A DNA stretch of 64,000 bases, taken from positions 1-64,000 of the forward strand of contig PZPC01000001.1 in the NCBI GenBank assembly GCA_003045895.1. Direction: 5' to 3'. Source of the DNA: Bacteroidota bacterium. Lineage in GTDB: Bacteria > Bacteroidota > Bacteroidia > Chitinophagales > Saprospiraceae. Below are positions 52,868 through 62,077 of the stretch, in pieces (position 1 is the first letter of the stretch; the number at the start of each line of letters is the position of its first letter). Under the pieces are notes generated by a model that had not been told where the DNA came from, searched no databases, and saw only the letters and a list, made by a program, of their open reading frames with translations. Position numbers and translations under genes: made by a program.

Positions 52868-54157
52868 TTATTTCCAAACCGGCGACCGCTCTTTTAAGAT
52901 GCCATCGATGCCGTAGGCGGCGAAAAGAACCAACACAAAAACAAAAGGATAATGGTACCTGGGGGAAACGGAGAAAATATTGGTCAGTAAGGTGCCTGTA
53001 ATTAAGATCATCAGGAGGATGCCTTTTTCGGAAAGCAAAGATTTTCGGTGGACGATGAGGGCGTAAAAAAAGAGGAGCAACACCAAATAGTAGCCGATAC
53101 TTTTTAACACCCGAATGGTCATCTGGCCCACAAAAGCAGCTTGCGTAACTTTCCCATCCACGACGTAGGAACTAACAAAAGAACCACCGCCCAGCAAGGG
53201 GCGGTCTGCCCAGGAATCTTCGACGTAAAGCCCGCCAAATTTCAGCAAATAGAGCTTTGCAAATTTTACCGGATGTTCTTTAATCCACGCGACGGCCCGG
53301 GCTTTCCAAATCGAATCTTTTTGGGCAAAAGTAAAGGAACCCGCATCGGGGATATAGGCAATACTGGTGCTGTCTGTTAAAACCGATACCGCTACACCGC
53401 CGTATGCTTTGTCATTGGCGGTCATGATTAGATTAGCCCCCGAAGTACTGGATTGGAAGACAAAGTAACCGGTTTTCTGTTCCGTTGCCTTTCCTATTAC
53501 AAACACGGTCAGGAACAGCGGCAACAGGAGTGCCAGGAAATTGACGGGTTTGAATTTTTTGATAACCATAAAGGCCAACGTGGTCAACACGAATATGATT
53601 ACCAGTGGGCGAATCCAATTCGCGAGGGCAAATAATACCCCCGCGACGATCAATAAATAAATGCGGGGCGAAAGACAAAAGCAGAAGGCCGTTAAAGAGA
53701 GCCACAGAAAAGGAATCTCGGTTCCGGCCGGTGCAACAATCATGAGATTCGAATACAATAAACACCACAGGATGACGGCCCAAATAGCGGTTGACCGATT
53801 AAAAAACCGTTCTCCCAGGTAAAAAATCTCACCGACGATGAGCAGGTTCATCAGCAAATTTAAAATCATATTCAGGTTCAATGTCCCCCACGCCTTCAGC
53901 TGGAGAATGAGGAAATTGATAAAACCTGGCGCCCAGATATAAGATGAATAGATGTCCTGTTGCATGGGGTACCATTCGTTGTGCGCAAAACAACGCCTGG
54001 CAATATCAATATACGCTCCCTGGTCACTTCCTTGCGGTTCGCCCCAGAAATAAATGACAACAACGATTTGCGCCAAAATCCACAACACCAGTACCGATAA
54101 CATGATACGGAAGGGGACTCTTTCCTGGTCCATTTCTTGCTTCTTCGTTTCTAGCAT
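52868..54157 (-). CDS. GT39-like multispanning glycosyltransferase
   Basis: A 429-residue membrane protein with ~10 spans. After the first span, QGSDQGAYIDIARRCFAHNEW contains the early periplasmic aspartate typical of GT-C/PMT-like enzymes that use polyprenyl-phosphate sugars. A long periplasmic loop (about 215-310) and further spans follow. I chose ATG 54157, 12 bases after the stop of the upstream glycosyltransferase; the longer frame to 54247 overlaps it. It is a natural user of the lipid-linked pentose made by the adjacent UbiA/HAD pair. Confidence 0.7.
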   Translation of the reverse strand: MLETKKQEMDQERVPFRIMLSVLVLWILAQIVVVIYFWGEPQGSDQGAYIDIARRCFAHNEWYPMQQDIYSSYIWAPGFINFLILQLKAWGTLNLNMILNLLMNLLIVGEIFYLGERFFNRSTAIWAVILWCLLYSNLMIVAPAGTEIPFLWLSLTAFCFCLSPRIYLLIVAGVLFALANWIRPLVIIFVLTTLAFMVIKKFKPVNFLALLLPLFLTVFVIGKATEQKTGYFVFQSSTSGANLIMTANDKAYGGVAVSVLTDSTSIAYIPDAGSFTFAQKDSIWKARAVAWIKEHPVKFAKLYLLKFGGLYVEDSWADRPLLGGGSFVSSYVVDGKVTQAAFVGQMTIRVLKSIGYYLVLLLFFYALIVHRKSLLSEKGILLMILITGTLLTNIFSVSPRYHYPFVFVLVLFAAYGIDGILKERSPVWK

Positions 54158-54168
54158 CCCTTGGTATT

Positions 54169-55332
54169 TTAAGTATTGATGACTTGCTGGTATAAAGTAT
54201 CGTACCTCGTTGCGAATACTTCGCTGGAATATTCCTGATAAACCCAATCTTTGGCCTGCTTCATCTTAGTGGCCATCTCTTCCGGATGGTTTTCTGCCCA
54301 TTGGAATTTTTCGGCCAGGTCGTCTACGTCCTTGTTGCGGAAGAACAAAACCTCCCGGTCCGAGAACACCTGGGTATTTTGTGGAATATCACTACAGATC
54401 AACGGCGTGATGCCGGTACTGCCAACTTCCAGAAGCATCAGCGATAAGCCTTCCAGCTCAGAGGGGAAAATAAAATACCTGGCTCTTTCTACCAGGGCCA
54501 TCAGGGTGGGTCTGTCTCCGACGAAACCAATGAATTTCACATTTAATCCCTTCGCCAATGATTTAATAAGCTGCAGGTAAGGCGCACCGTGCGACTCTTG
54601 TCCGGCAATGACAATCGGGCCTTGGTAATTTATTTTTTTCATGGCTTGCAGAAAGGTGTGGCAGCCTTTGGTCGACATAATCCGGCGTGCTGCAAAAAAC
54701 AAAAAATCGCCTTCCACCCCGTGCGCGCGGAGTAAGGTTTCGGCGGCCTGGTCATTCCGTCTTGGGTCAAGATCCACCCCGTTGGGGAGGTAGAGTACCT
54801 CGCGTTGATAGGTCTGGAAATAATAGTCAGCCAGGGGTTTGGACACCGACGTCAGCGTGGCCGAGGAACGTATGAAAACAGACTCCATAAAGCGGAAATA
54901 GGCCCTGCCCACGGCACTCCATTTGTCTCGTAAATAAGGTGCTTCGTGCGAAGTTGCAATGACTTTGCCCTTCCAGCTCAACAGCGGGATGAAAAAAGCG
55001 CTATCGGTTTTGTGTACGTGGATCAGGTCGTATTTTTTGGAAAACAGCAAATGGATACTGCACAATGCATAGTACATAAAGACCCCCACCGAACCCATTG
55101 GGAATTGGGGCATGCTAATCACCTTCACATTGCTCATGTAGTTGGCCGCTTCGGGGTCGGGGTAGCAATAGATGGTGATGTCGTATTTTTCTTTCAATTC
55201 GTGGATGATGCTTTCGGCCACTCTACTGGTGCCTCCTTTGGAGGGATAGTATTTGATGCCGAAAATAGCAATGGTTTTTCGGCGCACCGGCGGCGCACTT
55301 TGGCGGTCGTTAAGGGCTATGTTTTTAGTCAT
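54169..55332 (-). CDS. Glycosyltransferase family 4-type
   Basis: A 387-residue GT-B glycosyltransferase. The N-terminal IFGIKYYPSKGGTSRVAESI with the glycine loop and VIATSHEAP are followed by the C-terminal lobe with LFFAARRIMSTKGCHTFLQA and FIFPSELEGLSLMLLEVGS, carrying the E-x7-E nucleotide-sugar motif. It transfers a sugar from a nucleotide donor during repeat-unit assembly on the inner face of the membrane. Donor and acceptor are unknown. The membrane glycosyltransferase gene starts 12 bases downstream. Confidence 0.85.
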   Translation of the reverse strand: MTKNIALNDRQSAPPVRRKTIAIFGIKYYPSKGGTSRVAESIIHELKEKYDITIYCYPDPEAANYMSNVKVISMPQFPMGSVGVFMYYALCSIHLLFSKKYDLIHVHKTDSAFFIPLLSWKGKVIATSHEAPYLRDKWSAVGRAYFRFMESVFIRSSATLTSVSKPLADYYFQTYQREVLYLPNGVDLDPRRNDQAAETLLRAHGVEGDFLFFAARRIMSTKGCHTFLQAMKKINYQGPIVIAGQESHGAPYLQLIKSLAKGLNVKFIGFVGDRPTLMALVERARYFIFPSELEGLSLMLLEVGSTGITPLICSDIPQNTQVFSDREVLFFRNKDVDDLAEKFQWAENHPEEMATKMKQAKDWVYQEYSSEVFATRYDTLYQQVINT

Positions 55333-55388
55333 GGCGTTAGGTAAAGTTGGTGGTTTTGACTTTGGGATGGCAGGGGGAATCAGCGCTC

Positions 55389-56342
55389 TTACGGCTGGGC
55401 GGTTGTTCTGTTGGTGGAATACAAAGCCTGGAAATGGATCCGCTGACTGATTTCATTGGCAGGGGTGAGCCGGTTTTTTAGCTGGTACCAGCTTTTGCCC
55501 AGCAGCAATTTGAGTTTAACCAGGTTGGGCCCACCTCTTTCCAGTGCATTGCGGGGAACGGCCAAATGGTGATCAGCCTGGGAATAGCGCTTTTTCTCCA
55601 TACTGAAGCTCAGTGATACGTCACAATCCGCCAGGATTTTTTGCTCCCGGGGGCCAAAGTCCAATAGTGGAATACCATTTGGGAAGGCGAAATACGCCGT
55701 TTTTTTACCCAGCAGCCTGGCCAGCCCATCAATAGAAGCTTTCACTTCGTCATACGCTCTTTCATCCGTCTCATTTTTCAGGATAGGATGGTTCATGGTA
55801 TGTGCGCCAATCTTGATGAGGCCCGAACGGTCGACCTCAATCAATTGGTCGGTATTCATGTTTTGGGGGGGCAACCGTTTCCTGTTGTATTTGGTAAAAT
55901 ACTGGTCAATTACCGCGTGGATGTCATCGACCGGAAGGGATTTTAGGATCGCATAAATGGAAAATCGAGCTAAACTGGCTTCCTCCAGTTGTAGAAAAAG
56001 CGCCAACTCTTGCTTGAAGTGGTTTTCTTCGATGCCCGCTATCTCCTGAAACCAGAAGTTTTTTTCTTCTATTATGATCAACGGGGAAACGTAAATACTG
56101 GCGGGTATTCCGAGTTCTTTTAAAACCGGGAAGCTGTTTTCATAAAAGGTTTTATGGCCATCATCAAAAGTGATGTGGCACGTGTTTTTCAGTGTTTTTC
56201 CGGAATGGTAAAAATTGCTAACCTCGTCAATCGAAACAAAGTCGTACCTGGATGCTATTGCTTGCAGCGTACGGCGAAGCCAATCACGGGAATGAATATC
56301 GTGAAAAGTGATAGCAATATTATTAGCAGATAGGTTACCCAA
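55389..56342 (-). CDS. NodB-type polysaccharide deacetylase
   Basis: A 317-residue protein whose NodB homology domain is clear: IAITFHDI at the start, the metal-binding HITFDDGHKTFYENSFPVLKEL, and GAHTMNHPIL with both histidines. Such enzymes remove N-acetyl groups from amino sugars in metal-dependent fashion. The frame starts with TTG at 56342; no ATG is available upstream, and TTG GGT AAC gives the best N-terminus. It is separate from the larger deacetylase at 47356, so the cluster may modify two sugar positions. Confidence 0.8.
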   Translation of the reverse strand: MGNLSANNIAITFHDIHSRDWLRRTLQAIASRYDFVSIDEVSNFYHSGKTLKNTCHITFDDGHKTFYENSFPVLKELGIPASIYVSPLIIIEEKNFWFQEIAGIEENHFKQELALFLQLEEASLARFSIYAILKSLPVDDIHAVIDQYFTKYNRKRLPPQNMNTDQLIEVDRSGLIKIGAHTMNHPILKNETDERAYDEVKASIDGLARLLGKKTAYFAFPNGIPLLDFGPREQKILADCDVSLSFSMEKKRYSQADHHLAVPRNALERGGPNLVKLKLLLGKSWYQLKNRLTPANEISQRIHFQALYSTNRTTAQP

Positions 56343-56437
56343 GAAATATTGATTTTGTTTGGCTTGGCTTAAAGCACAAAAAATGTCGAAGAACTTTTTA
56401 TTCGCCGACCCCTAAGAGCGTGTTTGGTCCGGCATGC

Positions 56438-57634
56438 TTAAAAAACCTGTTCCTTTCTTTTGGGAGCAGCAGGTAGGTTGAAGTTTTTTAAATACTGAGG
56501 CGTGATGACCATCTTGTCAAAATCGCGGGCCCGGGCCAGGCTGCGCTCCATGTATTGGTTTCGCAGGTCGTCGTCGTCCAACAACCTGATCACGGCCTCA
56601 GCCAGCAGCGGTATGGCTCCTACGGGAAACAGGACCCCATTTTTTGCGTATTCAATACGGTCGGTCAGTTGCAACTCAATGTTCGAGTTGGGGCTTAAAA
56701 TTTCCCGCGGGCCAGAAATGCAATCCGAAGATATTACCGGCGTACTGCACGCCAGGGATTCGATTATGATGTTGGGCAGGCCTTCGCTTTCGCTAGCCAT
56801 GATGAAAAGATCGGCCTGGGCCATATAGGCAAAGGGGTTGCTTTGAAAGCCTAAAAAATGAACATCGGCGCTTAGGCCGAGCTCTGCCGCAACTTGTTGA
56901 AGGTATTCCAGGTCTTCGCCGTCACCCACAACAATCAACTCGACCTCGGGCCGCTCTTTTCGGATAATAGCCAATGCTTTAATAATATCATCCACCCGTT
57001 TGCCGGCGAATAACCGGCCAGCGGAGATGAGGTACTTTTTTTCCGGCGCAAAAGAAAACGCGGCCACCTGGTGCTGGGACAAGGAGATGATTTTTTCAAT
57101 GTCATGGGGGTTATAGATGATTCGGTGTTTGTGCTGGTAGGCTTTGAGGTTGAGGTAGCTTTCCAACTCCTGCTTCATTATTTTAGAAATAGAAATGATC
57201 TCGTGGGCCTGTTGATAGAACCATTTGTAGATTTTTTTTTTGATTTGCCGGAAAGGAAAAGGTTCGGAGAACGCCAGTTGTTTGTGGTGGATTATTTGTG
57301 CCTGGTGATTAGATCCGAATAGCAAAGCGGTTGTGTTAATAAAATTAGCGCGAATCAGGTGGCTTTGCACGACCTGGATGTTGTATTGCCGGATGAGTTT
57401 GCGCAACCGGTAGGCGCAAATGAAGACATAAAATGCTTTGGCCAACGGATTTTTTAGCTTGTCGTAATGGGTCAGGTAAATTACGCGATGATCCGGTGCG
57501 GGAGGATATCCTTTTTCTCTTTCCACAATGATTAACAAACTTTCGATTCCCTGGTCCTGGAATTCCGTCAGTAGGGTTAATCCTACTTTTTCCGCCCCTC
57601 CCCGGGCAAGGGAATTGATTAAAATAGCTATCAT
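56438..57634 (-). CDS. Glycosyltransferase family 4-type
   Basis: A 398-residue GT-B enzyme. It begins MIAILINSLARGGAEKVGL (the glycine loop after strand 1) and has QVVQSHLIRANF, IIYNPHD, YLISAGRLFAGKRVDDIIKA and IMASESEGLPNIIIESLA with the E-x7-E motif. ATG 57634 is preferred to the longer frame because it begins at strand 1. The AGAEK-like opening is common for N-acetylgalactosamine-type transferases, but the donor cannot be settled. It lies between the deacetylase gene and another glycosyltransferase gene. Confidence 0.85.
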   Translation of the reverse strand: MIAILINSLARGGAEKVGLTLLTEFQDQGIESLLIIVEREKGYPPAPDHRVIYLTHYDKLKNPLAKAFYVFICAYRLRKLIRQYNIQVVQSHLIRANFINTTALLFGSNHQAQIIHHKQLAFSEPFPFRQIKKKIYKWFYQQAHEIISISKIMKQELESYLNLKAYQHKHRIIYNPHDIEKIISLSQHQVAAFSFAPEKKYLISAGRLFAGKRVDDIIKALAIIRKERPEVELIVVGDGEDLEYLQQVAAELGLSADVHFLGFQSNPFAYMAQADLFIMASESEGLPNIIIESLACSTPVISSDCISGPREILSPNSNIELQLTDRIEYAKNGVLFPVGAIPLLAEAVIRLLDDDDLRNQYMERSLARARDFDKMVITPQYLKNFNLPAAPKRKEQVF

Positions 57635-57713
57635 AATTTTTGAATAGAATGGGTTAAGGCATGGTTCAATCACGAAAATTGGCAGAGAGCCATAAAACTA
57701 AAGAGGTCAACTG

Positions 57714-58841
57714 TTAGCTTATTTGCGGGTGTTTTGGGGTTATGCCCAGTAGGCGTTGGTACAATTGAAAATAGGAAGACGTCATTTGCTCCAGGTTGAA
57801 GAAATGTTGAATGCGCAAGCGGCCTGCTGCGCCCATTCGTGCCGCCAATGCTGGATGATCGAATAGGTAGATCAATTTGTCGGCCCAGGCAGTGGTCGTA
57901 GCTTCTCTAATCAGATACCCCGTTTCTCCTTCGGTCACAATTTCCGGCGTTCCGCCACCCCACGTAGCAACGACGGGCTTCCCGAGGGCCATGTATTCCA
58001 TAATAGCGTTGGAGATCCCCTCGCCATGTGCAGACTGATTCGTCATCAGCACACCAATGTCAAAGGTGTTAATGATGGATTCTACTTCATTTTGGTTGCC
58101 CGTGAAAATGATCCGGTTTTGATAGGCGGCTGGAATCCGTGCCCGGCAAGCCGCCAAGTTTTTACCATCGCCAACCGCCACAAAGCTCACGTCATCCCGA
58201 ACCTGCAAAACAGCCTTTGCCACCTCGACAAACAAGGTGTAGTCCTTGCGATCCTCCACGGCACCCACCATCCCTACCACTAACGGGGTTTCGATCCCAA
58301 ACTGTGTTCTTACTTCCGTTGCCGGTTTCAGCCGGGCGATCCTTTTAAAGTCGAAGCCATTGTGGAAACAATGACTTTTAAAACGGGGTGCACCATAAGC
58401 CTGCAACCCGGCACGGGAATTGCCTAAAACGGCGTCGGAGAAAGGAAAGGTTAGCCTGCCCCGCAACCAGTGTGTATCTCGCCAGCCCTGGTTTTGGGGC
58501 GCATCAGCCACCATGGCATTGAGCAATTTGATGCCCAGCATCTTGGCTGCCGGGATGGCATAGACCGACGTCATCGAACCCCAACTGTGGATGATATCCG
58601 GCTGGAATTTGCGACAGAGCTGGTACAAGCGAAAAAACACGCGCGGGTCTTTAGCGGGCTTGCGTTCCAGGATGTGCAAGGGGATGCCCAGGTCATAGAC
58701 CTCCTGATAGGCTATTTTGTCAGAAAAGATCACCAATTCGCACGTTACCTCCGGATACTGCGCCAACCCCTTGAGCAGCTCCAGGAGCCGTCTTTCCCGT
58801 CCTCCTTTCACCAGGTTGTCGTTGAGCATCATGATTTTCAT
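57714..58841 (-). CDS. Glycosyltransferase family 4-type
   Basis: A 375-residue GT-B enzyme: MLNDNLVKGGRERRLLELL at the N-terminus, DIIHSWGSMTSVYA, CFHNGFDFKRI, and GMVGAVEDRKDYTLFVEVA in the second lobe. ISNAIMEYMALGKPVVATWGGGTPEIV serves as the nucleotide-sugar site. Its ATG overlaps the stop of asnB (ATGA at 58838..58841), so the two are translationally coupled. The exact sugar is unknown. Confidence 0.85.
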   Translation of the reverse strand: MKIMMLNDNLVKGGRERRLLELLKGLAQYPEVTCELVIFSDKIAYQEVYDLGIPLHILERKPAKDPRVFFRLYQLCRKFQPDIIHSWGSMTSVYAIPAAKMLGIKLLNAMVADAPQNQGWRDTHWLRGRLTFPFSDAVLGNSRAGLQAYGAPRFKSHCFHNGFDFKRIARLKPATEVRTQFGIETPLVVGMVGAVEDRKDYTLFVEVAKAVLQVRDDVSFVAVGDGKNLAACRARIPAAYQNRIIFTGNQNEVESIINTFDIGVLMTNQSAHGEGISNAIMEYMALGKPVVATWGGGTPEIVTEGETGYLIREATTTAWADKLIYLFDHPALAARMGAAGRLRIQHFFNLEQMTSSYFQLYQRLLGITPKHPQIS

Positions 58842-60721
58842 CGGGTGCTACCTTCAAACTGTTCCAGCCAGGCATCCAGCACCAGCAAGGACCAGATCTT
58901 GAAATTCATGTCGCGCATCCCCTTGTCGTGGTCCTGGAGCACTTTGCGCACATAACCCATGTTGACATATTCGGTCAGCCGGTTGTTGTTGCTGTGGAGG
59001 CGGTCATTGACGTATTCCCACAGCGAATCCTTGAACCACATTTTTAGCGGTACGCCGAACCCTTGTTTGGGATGGGCCAAAATAGACGCCGGCAGGTAGG
59101 GTTCCATTGTCTTTTTGAGGATGTATTTTTTCTGCTGGCCCCGGAGTTTGTAGGCCGAAGGGATGCGGAAACTCAATTCAGCAACCTTGTGATCCAGGAT
59201 TGGCACCCGTACCTCGAGCGAATTGAGCATGCTGGCCCGGTCTACTTTTGTCAGTACGTCGTCTACCATATAGGTTCGCATATCCAGTTCAAGCATCCTG
59301 AACAGGTAGTCATCCGAAGAACTGGCGGCAATCAGTCCTTGCTTGTAGGCTTCTGCCGGGGTCACACAGATGGTGTCCCACAATTCCGGGCGATACAATT
59401 TCTGCCGCTCCGGCAGCGTCCACTGCTGGGTCGTGAAAGCGCCTACTTCTTCCCGTTTTTTGGACAAGTGATAGCTCAGGCCTTTTCCCCAAAGACTGTT
59501 GGGCAGGGCCTGATGTACGCTGCCCCAAAAGTGTTTGTTGAACGTATGCGGCAGCCGGTGGTACTTGTAAATATGCTGTAATTTCGGATAGGTATCGTAG
59601 CCGGCAAAAAGTTCGTCGCCGCCGTCACCCGACAGGGCCACGGTAACATACTCCCGCGCAAATTTGGAGACGTAGTAAGTTGGAATGGCCGACGGATCGG
59701 CGTAGGGCTCATCATAAGCCCAGACCAATTTGGGGAGCAGGCTGATCGATTCCGGCTCGATAATCTGCTCGTGGTGTTCGGTTTGGTAGTGCTCGGCTAC
59801 CGCCCGGGCGTAGGGCAATTCATTGAATGCCTGCTCCCGGAAACCAATCGAAAAGGTCTTGACGGGCGCATTGGAATGTTTGCACATCAGGGCGACGACC
59901 GAACTGGAGTCGATGCCGCCGCTGAGAAAAGCACCGAGCGGAACATCACTGACCAGGCGCATTTTTACCGCCTCCGACAGCACACTTTCCAGCTCCTCAC
60001 ACCATTCCCGCTCCGTCTTGCTGTAGTCGGGCTCGTAGTGGATGTCCCAGTACTTGCGGAATGTAATTTTAGGCTGCTTACCCTCGAACGCTATTTCCAA
60101 GGTATGTGCAGGCCGTAGTTTTTTGATTTCCCGGAAGATCGTCCGATCGTCCGTAATGTACTTGTAGGCGAAGTAGCTGTCTAGCGCCTGGGAGTCGATC
60201 TCTTTGGTGATACCTCCGGCGGCCAGGACTGCCTTGATCTCGGAACCGAAAACAAACCTATCCTGACTCAGGTGGTAAAAAAGGGGCTTGATGCCAAAGC
60301 GATCCCGGGCGATAAAAAGCTTTTTCTTCCGGTCATCCCAAATGGCAAAGGCAAACATCCCCCGCAAATGTTCGACGCAGCGGTTGCCGTATTCTTCGTA
60401 GGCGTGCACAATCACTTCGGTATCCGTTTGGGTTCGGAACTGATGCCCCCGTTCGCGGAGCTGTTGCCGGAGTGCCTGGTAGTTGTACACTTCCCCGTTG
60501 AAAACGATCCAGATCTTGCCGTCTTCGTTGCACAAGGGTTGGTGTCCGGTGCTGAGGTCGATAATGCTCAGCCGACGAAATCCCAATCCCACATTACCCG
60601 CGATATAGTACCCGCTATCGTCCGGTCCGCGGTGCACAATGGACTCTGCCATGCCGTGAAGCTCCTGTTCCTGTACCCGGTAAGTGGGGTCAAAGTGAAG
60701 TTTTCCGCTAATTCCACACAT
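58838..60721 (-). CDS. asnB: Asparagine synthase (glutamine-hydrolysing)
   Basis: A 627-residue two-domain enzyme. The N-terminal glutaminase domain has the nucleophile Cys2 directly after Met1 (MCGISGKL), HRGPDDSGYY and FNGEVYNY. The ATP-pyrophosphatase domain has FLSGGIDSSSVVALM and the later LSGDGGDELFAGYD. ATG 60721 is fixed by Cys2; the open frame upstream is rejected. In glycan clusters such proteins often amidate a uronic acid or a linked amino acid and do not supply free asparagine. It is coupled to glycosyltransferase genes on both sides (14-base and 4-base overlaps). Confidence 0.9.
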   Translation of the reverse strand: MCGISGKLHFDPTYRVQEQELHGMAESIVHRGPDDSGYYIAGNVGLGFRRLSIIDLSTGHQPLCNEDGKIWIVFNGEVYNYQALRQQLRERGHQFRTQTDTEVIVHAYEEYGNRCVEHLRGMFAFAIWDDRKKKLFIARDRFGIKPLFYHLSQDRFVFGSEIKAVLAAGGITKEIDSQALDSYFAYKYITDDRTIFREIKKLRPAHTLEIAFEGKQPKITFRKYWDIHYEPDYSKTEREWCEELESVLSEAVKMRLVSDVPLGAFLSGGIDSSSVVALMCKHSNAPVKTFSIGFREQAFNELPYARAVAEHYQTEHHEQIIEPESISLLPKLVWAYDEPYADPSAIPTYYVSKFAREYVTVALSGDGGDELFAGYDTYPKLQHIYKYHRLPHTFNKHFWGSVHQALPNSLWGKGLSYHLSKKREEVGAFTTQQWTLPERQKLYRPELWDTICVTPAEAYKQGLIAASSSDDYLFRMLELDMRTYMVDDVLTKVDRASMLNSLEVRVPILDHKVAELSFRIPSAYKLRGQQKKYILKKTMEPYLPASILAHPKQGFGVPLKMWFKDSLWEYVNDRLHSNNNRLTEYVNMGYVRKVLQDHDKGMRDMNFKIWSLLVLDAWLEQFEGSTR

Positions 60722-61958
60722 ACCTTGCTGCTTTTTTTTTGGGGGTGAGATTTTCCATAAATGTGCGCAGGGGCTGGCCGTACTGGGAATAGTCAAATGC
60801 CTTTTTTCCCATTGTTTTTCCGGCTTCTCCTACCTGGCGGGCCAGCTGCGGATGTTGGATAATCCACTGCATTTTTTCCACGTATTCTTCCACCCGATAA
60901 TCTTCGGTGACCAACGCATTTTTCTGGTCGGTAAAGTAGTAGGGCACTTCTCCCACCCGGGTAGTGATCAACGGATTGCCGGAGGCCAGGTACTCCCCAA
61001 TTTTATGGGGGAAGCGGGCCACGTCCTGGACGGTATGCCGCAGTGGGATCAGCAGGCCAATTGCATCGATGTACAACTGTACGAGGTCATCATAGGGCAA
61101 ATTGGAGAAGGTCTTCACCCGCGCGCTTTTCTTCAGCTGTTGAACCTGGTTGGCCACTGCTGCTTTACCTTCAGCCGGGCCGCCAATTACCAGGTACAAC
61201 AGCACCTCTTCGGTATCGGGCACCTGCTCAAAAGCGTCCAGGATGAAGAGAATGACCTCCAGGTAATTGGCCGAGCCACAATAGAGAAAAAACTTTTCCC
61301 GCTGGGGGGAGCGCGGTTTTTCAAAACGGGAAAACTCGGTGAGAACCGGAATTTTCAGGTAAGGCTTTCCGGGGGCTTTTTGCCGGAGGAAATCCGTCAG
61401 GTAATGGCTGATCGGCAACACGCCGTCGGCCATTTTTAAGCCGACATGCTCCAGAAAAAAATCACTGATTCGCATAGTGGTAGTTTGCCGGCTGGTCGTA
61501 CTGGAATTGTGCTCGACCAGGAGGTACGTTATTTTGAAACCGTACATCCGGGACAGCAACCAATAGAAAAGCAAGGGCAGGAAATCCATGCTGTGTACGA
61601 TCACCCCACTCATTCGTTCTTCCCGGCCAAACTGGCGGAGGAGTTGGGCTTCCTTCCACCAGCCCTTCAGCTTGAGCAGGTTGCGTTGTAGCATGCCTTG
61701 TGGCCGGTAGACACTACCCGTAGCAAAGTAATAATCAATGCCTTCATAATTCCCAACGGGGGCAATGTGAGGCCCGTGTTCGGGATCGTATACGCCCTTG
61801 CGGCTGATGACGGTTACCGCGGCTCCGGCCGCCAGCAGGCTCCGGCCCAGCAAACGTATTTTTTCAATTTCGGCCATCCCGTAGGGGAAACCAGAAGCGC
61901 CTACCTGAACTACGTGGGCAGCTGCTCGCGTAGGGTTTTGCAACTTATTGTTCACCAT
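60708..61958 (-). CDS. Glycosyltransferase (GT-B, family 4-like)
   Basis: A 416-residue protein. The N-terminal VVQVGASGFPYGMAEIEKI has the glycine loop, VEHNSSTTSRQ the central part, and FFLYCGSANYLEVILFILDAF and GLLIPLRHTVQDVARFPHKIGEYLASGNPLI the second-lobe donor region. The pattern is divergent from the other family 4 enzymes here. ATG 61958 is chosen over a TTG at 61979. Its last 14 bases overlap the asnB start. The specific sugar is unknown. Confidence 0.75.
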   Translation of the reverse strand: MVNNKLQNPTRAAAHVVQVGASGFPYGMAEIEKIRLLGRSLLAAGAAVTVISRKGVYDPEHGPHIAPVGNYEGIDYYFATGSVYRPQGMLQRNLLKLKGWWKEAQLLRQFGREERMSGVIVHSMDFLPLLFYWLLSRMYGFKITYLLVEHNSSTTSRQTTTMRISDFFLEHVGLKMADGVLPISHYLTDFLRQKAPGKPYLKIPVLTEFSRFEKPRSPQREKFFLYCGSANYLEVILFILDAFEQVPDTEEVLLYLVIGGPAEGKAAVANQVQQLKKSARVKTFSNLPYDDLVQLYIDAIGLLIPLRHTVQDVARFPHKIGEYLASGNPLITTRVGEVPYYFTDQKNALVTEDYRVEEYVEKMQWIIQHPQLARQVGEAGKTMGKKAFDYSQYGQPLRTFMENLTPKKKAARYVWN

Positions 61959-62077
61959 GGTATTTTGATGCTTTGACAAATTCAGTGTTTTTGAGTCCAG
62001 GGAAGCATAAAACCAACGCTCCCTTTGGTCTCTTTGACTTTTCTTTGACCACGGTATAGGTCAAAGAAGGTGTATGT

